NCBI GenBank assembly: GCA_022448525.1
Contig: JAKVCX010000004.1
Span: forward strand, 372,001 to 436,000
Direction: 5' to 3'
DNA length: 64,000 nucleotides
Source: Tenacibaculum sp.
GTDB taxonomy: Bacteria > Bacteroidota > Bacteroidia > Flavobacteriales > Flavobacteriaceae
Numbering within the stretch: the first letter of the stretch is position 1; each line of letters begins with the position of its first letter. The notes below the pieces were generated by a model, which was not told where the DNA came from, made no database searches, and worked only from the letters and a program-made list of their open reading frames with translations. Position numbers and translations under genes: made by a program. Shown piece by piece: positions 44,386 through 50,982 of the stretch.

Positions 44386-46209
44386 ATGTTTGATAGGAAT
44401 ATATCACATTTACAACCTCATATTTGGGAGATTGTAAATCGTAATTTAATAAAGAAAGCGCTTAGCGAGTTTTCTCATGAACTGATACTTACACCAGAAT
44501 TTTTAAAATCTGAGAATGGTTGGAATCATTACCGAATTACTTCTGATTGTAAGCAATTTACTTATGAATTTAACGCTAAAAAATATCTGTTAGATCATTG
44601 GTACATCGATACTAAAAGTATTACTAAACGTGACGGAAATACATATAACGGATCTTTAGATGCTTTATCTTTTATAACAGAATTCAGAAAAACACTTGGT
44701 ATTCCAGATCAGTTTTTAGGAACGTATTTAGAAGAAATAACAAGTACATTATTTGGAGCAGCTTATAAATTGGCTAATGAGAAATTTTTAGCCAATGAAC
44801 TTTACAATAAAAGTTTCCAAGATATTGAACATGCCATGACTGAAGGTCATCCTTGTTTTGTTGCCAATAATGGAAGAATAGGATTTAACACCAATGATTA
44901 TCAATTATACGCACCTGAAACAAATAAACCTTTTCATATAGTTTGGATTGGAGTCCATAAAAATTATGCTTCTTTCACAGGCATCAAAGATTATGATTAC
45001 GATAGTTTATTGCGCAGTGAATTGGGAGAGGAAAAAGTTTATGAATTTTCTCAAATAATTAAAGACATGGATTTAGATATAAATAATTATCTATTCATGC
45101 CTATTCATCCTTGGCAATGGACAAATAAAATTACTCATGTATTTGCCGCAGACATTGCACAAAAGAATATAGTTTTTGTTGGAGAAAGTGAAGATAAATA
45201 TTCGGCACAACAATCTATAAGAACACTTTTTAATGTCACAAATCCAGAAAAATTATATACAAAAGGAGCTTTATCCATTCTAAATATGGGATTCATGCGA
45301 GGATTGTCTCCTTACTATATGAAAAGTACTCCACCAATCACCACTTGGATTACTGATCTTCTATCGGAAGATACATATTTGTTGAACAATGGATTTACAA
45401 TGCTTGGTGAGGTGGCAACGATAGGATATCAAAATCATTATTATGAAGTATTAGGTAAAACAAATCCACATAATAAGATGCTTTCGGCATTATGGAGAGA
45501 AAGTCCATTTACCAAAATATCTTCGAATCAAAGAGTATTAACAATGGCAGCATTATTACATCTTGATTCTGAAGACAATTCACTATTAGCATCTTTAATT
45601 GAAAATTCTCCTTATGGTGCTACAACTTGGATTAAACATTATTTAAGGGCGTATTTATCAACATTGTTACACTGCTTTTATCAATATGAATTTGTCTTTA
45701 TGCCGCATGGTGAAAATTTAATTATGGTTCTTGAAGAACATACTCCTGTCTATGTATTGATGAAAGATATTACAGAAGAAATAATTGTGTTTAATACCAA
45801 AATGGAATTACCTGAACATGTTGATCGCTTATTTACAGAGACTACAGATACAATGAAGGTATTATCAATTTTTACTGATGTTTTTGATTGTTTCTTCCGA
45901 TTTATGGCAGCACAACTCGATACTCAAATCGGATTCTCTGAACATAATTTCTGGCAGTTGGTAGCAGAATGTATTTATGAATATCAAGACGAATTCCCTC
46001 AATTCAAAGAAAAATATGAGCGTTATGATTTATTTGTTGATGAGTTTGATCGTTGTTGTTTGAATAGATTACAATTAGGTAACACCAAGCAAATGTTAGA
46101 TTTAGCCGATCCTATTGAAAGTTTAAAATTAGTTGGAACACTTGAAAATCCCTTAGCTAAATTCAGAAAAGAAAGAATAATTACTAACACTATTTCAGTA
46201 TCTGTATAA
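44386..46209 (+). CDS. Second IucA/IucC-family NIS synthetase (DesD-like)
   Basis: A 607-residue synthetase aligning with residues 212-803 of the fusion: MTEGHPCFVANNGRIGF (151-167), MPIHPWQW (238-245), QQSIRTLFNVTNPEKLYTKGALSILNMGFMRG and MPHGENLIMVLEE. All ATP-binding and catalytic landmarks are present, so both synthetases should be active. Both look DesD-like (type C), making macrocyclic or linear hydroxamate oligomers more likely than citrate-based siderophores. Only one base and a stop codon separate it from the GNAT gene, as if one fused gene had split. Confidence 0.9.
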   Translation: MFDRNISHLQPHIWEIVNRNLIKKALSEFSHELILTPEFLKSENGWNHYRITSDCKQFTYEFNAKKYLLDHWYIDTKSITKRDGNTYNGSLDALSFITEFRKTLGIPDQFLGTYLEEITSTLFGAAYKLANEKFLANELYNKSFQDIEHAMTEGHPCFVANNGRIGFNTNDYQLYAPETNKPFHIVWIGVHKNYASFTGIKDYDYDSLLRSELGEEKVYEFSQIIKDMDLDINNYLFMPIHPWQWTNKITHVFAADIAQKNIVFVGESEDKYSAQQSIRTLFNVTNPEKLYTKGALSILNMGFMRGLSPYYMKSTPPITTWITDLLSEDTYLLNNGFTMLGEVATIGYQNHYYEVLGKTNPHNKMLSALWRESPFTKISSNQRVLTMAALLHLDSEDNSLLASLIENSPYGATTWIKHYLRAYLSTLLHCFYQYEFVFMPHGENLIMVLEEHTPVYVLMKDITEEIIVFNTKMELPEHVDRLFTETTDTMKVLSIFTDVFDCFFRFMAAQLDTQIGFSEHNFWQLVAECIYEYQDEFPQFKEKYERYDLFVDEFDRCCLNRLQLGNTKQMLDLADPIESLKLVGTLENPLAKFRKERIITNTISVSV

Positions 46210-46210
46210 T

Positions 46211-46789
46211 ATGAATTTTGAGGAATTAACACAATTGATTAAAGAGAGAAGAACGACTTACGCCTATGATTTTTCTGAGCAAAAAGTTAGTAAAGAAACC
46301 ATAGAAGCTGTTGTAACTAATGGTCTGTGGGCTCCAACACACAAACTCACACAACCTTGGAGGTTTGTTGTTCTGGAAGGCCAACATCAACGAGATTTAG
46401 GCCAATATATGGCGGACTATTATAGAAAGTTATATACGGAGGAAGAATTTTCTAACGAGCGTTATGAAACTACAAAATCATATGCTGAAAATGCCACGCT
46501 ATTAGCCTTAGTATTTCAGCCTAGTAAAAGAGCGCAGCTTCCTGAATGGGAAGAAATTGCGGCCATATCATGTGCTATTCAAAATATGTGGTTGAGTTGC
46601 ACTGCTATGAATTTAGGTTGCTATTGGGATACCGCAGAAGCAACAATGGAATATGGTAAACGTATAAAACTAGAAGAAGGTGAAAGATTTCTTGGAATTT
46701 TCTTTATGGGAAATCTTAAAGAAGATATTGAATTAGGAAACCGCAAAAGAAAACCATTATCTAAAAAACTAAGTTGGCAATACTTATAA
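46211..46789 (+). CDS. Nitroreductase-family flavoprotein in the siderophore operon
   Basis: A 192-residue FMN-type nitroreductase (IKERRTTYAYDFSEQKVSKE, TNGLWAPTHKLTQPWRFVVLEG, MGNLKEDIELGNRKRKPL). It begins one base after the second synthetase, so it is almost certainly co-expressed. Candidate jobs are reduction of an N-oxide or hydroxamate intermediate, or of the ferric complex in the cytoplasm. Not a known core gene of desferrioxamine pathways. Confidence 0.88.
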   Translation: MNFEELTQLIKERRTTYAYDFSEQKVSKETIEAVVTNGLWAPTHKLTQPWRFVVLEGQHQRDLGQYMADYYRKLYTEEEFSNERYETTKSYAENATLLALVFQPSKRAQLPEWEEIAAISCAIQNMWLSCTAMNLGCYWDTAEATMEYGKRIKLEEGERFLGIFFMGNLKEDIELGNRKRKPLSKKLSWQYL

Positions 46790-46813
46790 ACCTTCTGAAC
46801 AATTACAAATAAA

Positions 46814-47914
46814 ATGAAAAAACAAAATAGAGTGCGAGCAGTTGATTTTGTTCGTGGATTTAGCGTATTAATGATGATACCGGTTCATGTATTAATGCTT
46901 TTCGCAACTATGGATACTTGGGAAAATAGCAATACAGGTAATTTTGTACAATTATTAGAAAGAGGTTCTCCTATATTTTTAATTGTAATGGGAATTTCTT
47001 TCGCTTTCTCAAGAAATGCAAATAAAAACGGAATTTTAAAAAAGGCTCTTTTAATAATCGGTTTAGGTTATGTTCTAAATTTTCTGCGCTTTATAGTTCC
47101 GCTTTTACTCTTTGGAGGCTTCCCTGAAGCTTTCGTACAAGCGAGTGAACTTACGATTAATAATCCTGCAAGAATGTTAAATTACTTCTTGAAAGGAGAT
47201 ATGTTTCAATTAGTTGGTATTTCTCTTTTTATTATTGGATTAGCATTCAGATTTTTAGTAAAAAACAAACACATAACATTAGGAGCTGCTTTGGTTATTA
47301 TGTGGCTATCAAAAGTAGTAAGCGGTTTCCAATTGGGAATTCCTGGAGTTGATTACGTTTTAAATCTGTTATGGGGAAATAACTTTGATGTATACTTTCC
47401 ATTATTCCCTTGGTTATCTTTTATTTTAATAGGATTGTATTTAGGCCTTAGTTATCTTGAAAATCAAGATAATCCAGAAAAATCATTATTCCGACCTATG
47501 TTGATTCTTGGAATTGTGTTTCTAATTTCAGGAAAGCTACTTTGTGATTATGATTATCAATATCACTTTGGAGATTATTATCATTTAGGTCCTGGAGGAA
47601 CCATGGGGTTAATGGGAATATTGTTAGTACTTTTCTGGGTTTACTATCACATCGAACGCGCATTACCAAAAGATAACTACATATCTAAGTTATTTTTTTA
47701 TTGTAGTAAAAACGTAACTCCGTTCTATTTAATTCAATGGGTATTAATTTACTGGACATTAGCTTTTACAAACTTTTCAGCATACAACGAGATAACGGTT
47801 TTAATCATCATTTTAGGAATTAATGTGGGAACTTTTACAGTGCTACATTTCGTAAATAAAATGCTTACTAGTCATAAAAACCGAGAATTAAAAACCGTAC
47901 AACCTGGTATTTAA
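46814..47914 (+). CDS. HGSNAT/DUF1624-like polytopic acyltransferase
   Basis: A 366-residue protein with about ten membrane spans. The N-terminus RVRAVDFVRGFSVLMMIPVHVLML and GSPIFLIVMGISFAFSRN are typical of the heparan-alpha-glucosaminide acyltransferase domain family, which transfers an acetyl group across the membrane using a His near the first span. It is 24 bases after the nitroreductase gene and 3 bases before the esterase gene. A role in modifying the siderophore or a surface lipid is inference from context. Confidence 0.8.
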   Translation: MKKQNRVRAVDFVRGFSVLMMIPVHVLMLFATMDTWENSNTGNFVQLLERGSPIFLIVMGISFAFSRNANKNGILKKALLIIGLGYVLNFLRFIVPLLLFGGFPEAFVQASELTINNPARMLNYFLKGDMFQLVGISLFIIGLAFRFLVKNKHITLGAALVIMWLSKVVSGFQLGIPGVDYVLNLLWGNNFDVYFPLFPWLSFILIGLYLGLSYLENQDNPEKSLFRPMLILGIVFLISGKLLCDYDYQYHFGDYYHLGPGGTMGLMGILLVLFWVYYHIERALPKDNYISKLFFYCSKNVTPFYLIQWVLIYWTLAFTNFSAYNEITVLIIILGINVGTFTVLHFVNKMLTSHKNRELKTVQPGI

Positions 47915-47917
47915 TAA

Positions 47918-48937
47918 ATGAGAAAACTAATTATACTCTTAGCAATTATCTTTCATTTAAAAGGAATTGCACAAACCAATTTGGCTGGAAGCTATGGATT
48001 AGATCCTGATGTTCAAGAATTTTTGAATGCTATTCATTCTTATGATGGACCACCTTTGCAAGATTTAGAATTAGAAATTGGAAGAAATGCAATCGTAGGA
48101 ATGCAACAAGATTCTACATTAAATTTTGATAAAGTTGTTTTTCACAAACAAACGATTACTATCAATCAGAAATCTATTAAAACTGTCTTTATAAAACCAA
48201 AAAAATCTCAAAAGGAATTATTACCTGCATTCATCTATTTTCATGGAGGTGGTTGGGTGTATAACAGCTTTGAAACTCATAAACGATTAATGCGTGACAT
48301 TGCTCTTAAAGCAAATATTGGAATTGTATTTGTTGAGTATTCAAGAGCACCTGAAGCCAAATTTCCAATTGCAAATGAAGAGGGCTATTTAACCGCTTTA
48401 TATCTCTCTAAACATGGAAAAAAACATGGTTTGGATCCAACTAAAATAAGTATCGGAGGAGATAGTGCAGGAGGGAACATGGCAGCAGTAATAGCCTTAA
48501 TGTCCAAAGAAAGACAAGAATTTGAATTAGTATCTCAAGTTTTAATCAACCCAGTTATGGATACGAATACGAATACAAAATCATACGAACAATTCTCGAA
48601 AGGACATTATCTCTCTAGAGATATTATGATCTGGTTTTGGAATATATATGCTCCAGATAAAAATAAGCATTATTCGAGTAAAATTGCTCCTTTGAAAGCT
48701 ACTAAAGAAGAGCTAACAAATTTACCTCAAACATTATTGATTACTGCCGAATATGATGTGTTAAGAGATGAAGGTGAAGCATATGCAAAAAAATTAAGAA
48801 TGGCTAAAGTTCCAGTTATCTCTACAAGATATGGAGGTACAATTCATGATTTTGTGGTGTTAAATGCTTTGAAAGATACCTATCCTTCTAAGGCTGCACT
48901 AAATCAAATATGTGATTTTTTAAAAACAACTTTTTAA
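47918..48937 (+). CDS. Secreted HSL-type alpha/beta hydrolase (acetyl esterase-like)
   Basis: A 339-residue enzyme with a signal peptide (RKLIILLAIIFHLKGIAQ). The hormone-sensitive-lipase fold is clear: HGGGWVYNS oxyanion motif, nucleophile elbow GGDSAGGNMAA, acid YDVLRDEG and base TIHDFVVL. Probably periplasmic. It lies 3 bases after the membrane acyltransferase, so the two may add and remove the same acyl group, or it may process an ester in the siderophore or a lipid partner. Substrate unknown. Confidence 0.86.
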   Translation: MRKLIILLAIIFHLKGIAQTNLAGSYGLDPDVQEFLNAIHSYDGPPLQDLELEIGRNAIVGMQQDSTLNFDKVVFHKQTITINQKSIKTVFIKPKKSQKELLPAFIYFHGGGWVYNSFETHKRLMRDIALKANIGIVFVEYSRAPEAKFPIANEEGYLTALYLSKHGKKHGLDPTKISIGGDSAGGNMAAVIALMSKERQEFELVSQVLINPVMDTNTNTKSYEQFSKGHYLSRDIMIWFWNIYAPDKNKHYSSKIAPLKATKEELTNLPQTLLITAEYDVLRDEGEAYAKKLRMAKVPVISTRYGGTIHDFVVLNALKDTYPSKAALNQICDFLKTTF

Positions 48938-48947
48938 GTTAATTAAA

Positions 48948-49862
48948 ATGGATTTACAAACAATAGAAAACCTTTCGGGATCATTAACTCATATGAGTTT
49001 AATTGTATTAATTCTAATGTTAATAGAGTGGGGGATACTTATCTTCTCCAATCATATTGAAAGTAAAAAAGAAGGAGTCGTGAGTATTGTATCTTATCTA
49101 GTACAAAGCATTCCTTACTTTTTACTGTCTAAAGTACTAATCGTTGGTGTTATGTTCGGATTATATCATTTCCGACTCTTTGAACTCGGATTTGAATGGT
49201 ATTACTGGATTATAGCCTACTTATTATACGACTTTACTGTGTTTTTTATTCATTTTCTTGGACATAAAGTAAGATTCCTTTGGTGCATTCATGGAGTTCA
49301 TCATACAGCAGAAGAAATGAATTTAACTGTTGTTGCAAGAGGATCTATTTTTGATGTGTTTTTCACTCCATTTAATTTCATTTGGTTACCGATTTTAGGT
49401 TTTCATCCATATATGATATTTGTAATTGAACCAATTGCGAGATTATATGCTACATTAACTCATATCAGCGAAAAATATGTAGGCAAACATAAGTGGTTAG
49501 AATACATTTTTATTACACCATCTGTTCATCGTGTTCATCATGCGAAAAATCATATCTACTTAGATAGAAACTACGGTGAAACCTTTAGTATCTGGGATCG
49601 AATATTTAAAACATTTCAGAAAGAAGTCGACAATGAAAAGATTGAATATGGAGTAATGCATGACGAATTAAATAGTGAGAGCTTTTGGCACGTTCAATTT
49701 TTAATGTGGAAAGAGCTGTGGTTAGATGTTAAAAATGCTCCAACCATTATCGATAAAATTAAATACATACTAATGCCACCAGGATGGAATCACATTGATG
49801 GCGGAAAAAAAGCTGAACGATATAGAGAAGAAGCTTGGCAAAGTAGAGGAGTTAAGAACTAA
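48948..49862 (+). CDS. Sterol desaturase/fatty acid hydroxylase-family membrane di-iron enzyme
   Basis: A 304-residue membrane protein with several spans and the three His clusters of the family: HFLGH, HGVHHTAEEMN and HRVHHAKNH, which bind two iron atoms. Such enzymes hydroxylate or desaturate acyl or isoprenoid lipids. It is the last gene of the siderophore operon, 10 bases after the esterase, and overlaps the convergent AraC gene by 4 bases. Its appearance in a siderophore operon suggests lipid tailoring, but this has not been shown. Confidence 0.85.
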   Translation: MDLQTIENLSGSLTHMSLIVLILMLIEWGILIFSNHIESKKEGVVSIVSYLVQSIPYFLLSKVLIVGVMFGLYHFRLFELGFEWYYWIIAYLLYDFTVFFIHFLGHKVRFLWCIHGVHHTAEEMNLTVVARGSIFDVFFTPFNFIWLPILGFHPYMIFVIEPIARLYATLTHISEKYVGKHKWLEYIFITPSVHRVHHAKNHIYLDRNYGETFSIWDRIFKTFQKEVDNEKIEYGVMHDELNSESFWHVQFLMWKELWLDVKNAPTIIDKIKYILMPPGWNHIDGGKKAERYREEAWQSRGVKN

Positions 49863-50821
49863 ACTGTATTTCGATATTGTTTCGGAGTCTGTTTTACAAT
49901 TTTTTTAAAGGCTGCTGAAAAATGAGTTGGATTCTTATATCCGACTAATTCGGCAATTTCATAGATGGGTTTTGAGGTGTTAGAGAGTAATTTCTTCGCC
50001 TCAACCATTCTTTGCTGTAAAGCAAAATCAAAAATTGTAGTTCCAAAATTCGACTTAAACTCCTTTTTTAATTGAAATTCATTTAAAAACACCTTCTTAG
50101 AAAGCTCCTGAATAGATATTTGAGTATCTAAATTGTTTATAATATAATCCTTTGCTAAATGTATTTTCTTTAGAATTGTTGAATTGTTAATACCTGAGTT
50201 TTTATTATCAAAACGAAGCATTAATAACTCCAAAACTTTTGATTCTAGAAATAATCGTTTCAACAATCCTTTTCTATCATCATCTAATAGCTCTTGAACT
50301 ATTTGTTCAGATCTATAATCTAACTGATTGGAAAAGTTATTTTGTAAATTTTCAATAGAATAGTCCTCATAAATTGGAAACTCTTTATCTAACTGATGCT
50401 TTTTGATAAAATCATTGGACATCTTAATAACAATCTCTCGTATCATTTTATCCCTTGAATAAACAACATTTCCATCTGCTTTATTGATAAAGGAGATACA
50501 ACTTTCACCTTCTTCTTGAACTAATTCCTTATTACAATCAGGTAAAAACATTTTTTTCTCACCGGATAAAACGATTGAAAAGATAAGAGCATTTGTAGAT
50601 TGTAAACCTGTAACTCTAATGTCAGATAGTAATTGAATTTCTCTTTGCCTTATCATCAAACCATCGAAAACCCAACTCTTTACGAAACCTGATCCAAATT
50701 CAGGGTTTATAATGAATTCCTTGGTTTCCAATCCACAATGGGAATCAATACTTTTCAGAAGTAAAATATCATCTAAAATATATTTATTATCGATACTTAT
50801 ATCGATATCAATAGTATACAT
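49859..50821 (-). CDS. AraC-family regulator of the siderophore system (PchR-like)
   Basis: A 320-residue protein. The N-terminal 200 residues form a ligand-sensing region and the C-terminus an AraC fold (ISIQELSKKVFLNEFQLKKEFKSNFG, IYEIAELVGYKNPTHFSAAFKKIVKQTPKQYRN). It resembles PchR-type siderophore-sensing activators. Its ATG is 2 bases from the 29-bp operator at 50824-50852, and the same operator precedes the biosynthesis operon. Its gene therefore lies between biosynthesis and uptake genes, convergent with one and divergent from the other, as expected for their regulator. Confidence 0.9.
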   Translation of the reverse strand: MYTIDIDISIDNKYILDDILLLKSIDSHCGLETKEFIINPEFGSGFVKSWVFDGLMIRQREIQLLSDIRVTGLQSTNALIFSIVLSGEKKMFLPDCNKELVQEEGESCISFINKADGNVVYSRDKMIREIVIKMSNDFIKKHQLDKEFPIYEDYSIENLQNNFSNQLDYRSEQIVQELLDDDRKGLLKRLFLESKVLELLMLRFDNKNSGINNSTILKKIHLAKDYIINNLDTQISIQELSKKVFLNEFQLKKEFKSNFGTTIFDFALQQRMVEAKKLLSNTSKPIYEIAELVGYKNPTHFSAAFKKIVKQTPKQYRNTV

Positions 50822-50823
50822 AG

Positions 50824-50852
50824 CTCGTCATTTTTTATCCCAATTACGTCAT
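50824..50852 (+). promoter_or_regulatory. Candidate AraC operator of the TonB receptor (29 bp)
   Basis: CGTC half-sites at 50826-50829 and 50847-50850 are 21 bp apart. The 29-bp element matches the biosynthesis-operon copy at 25 of 29 positions, and lies 20 bases upstream of TAGTTTTG. It begins 2 bases upstream of the AraC ATG, so it could also repress its own regulator. Confidence 0.65.
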
Positions 50853-50872
50853 TTACTAACTAGGATAGTTGG

Positions 50873-50880
50873 TAGTTTTG
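50873..50880 (+). promoter_or_regulatory. -7 box (TAGTTTTG) of the TonB receptor gene
   Basis: Identical octamer and near-identical spacing to the operator (20 versus 21 bases) as in the biosynthesis operon promoter. The ATG is about 100 bases downstream, so the leader is long. Confidence 0.6.
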
Positions 50881-50892
50881 CCTTTGCAAATT

Positions 50893-50921
50893 TTATTATT
50901 TAAAATTATTCTAAATAATAA
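50893..50921 (+). promoter_or_regulatory. Perfect 10-9-10 palindrome, candidate repressor site or leader hairpin
   Basis: TTATTATTTA and TAAATAATAA are exact reverse complements 9 bases apart, just downstream of the predicted transcription start of the receptor gene. The right arm contains CTAAATAA, also seen at 37359-37366 and 50969-50976. Confidence 0.45.
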
Positions 50922-50947
50922 CAGTTCGTGGGGAACATAATTTGCTA

Positions 50948-50955
50948 CAAACATA
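50948..50955 (-). promoter_or_regulatory. Possible -7 box (TATGTTTG) of the siderophore AraC gene
   Basis: Minus-strand TATGTTTG fits TAnnTTTG and would give a leader of about 120 bases containing the 29-bp operator. Confidence 0.3.
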
Positions 50956-50963
50956 ATATATAA

Positions 50964-50976
50964 TTAGTCTAAATAA
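50964..50976 (+). promoter_or_regulatory. TTAGTCTAAATAA element before the TonB receptor ATG
   Basis: TTAG-T-CTAA is a small palindrome whose right side CTAAATAAAAA matches the element before the decarboxylase gene, with a similar distance to the ATG. Confidence 0.35.
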
Positions 50977-50982
50977 AAACAA

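Noticed and set aside
37372-46209. Citrate-based (aerobactin/achromobactin-type) siderophore
   Set aside because: Both synthetases resemble DesD (type C) and the first gene is a diamine-forming decarboxylase; no citrate-specific clue is present. Product remains unproven.
37287-50852. The 29-bp repeat as a mobile or dispersed repeat element
   Set aside because: Both copies sit at the same distance from the same -7 box and beside iron genes, which fits an operator and not a mobile repeat.
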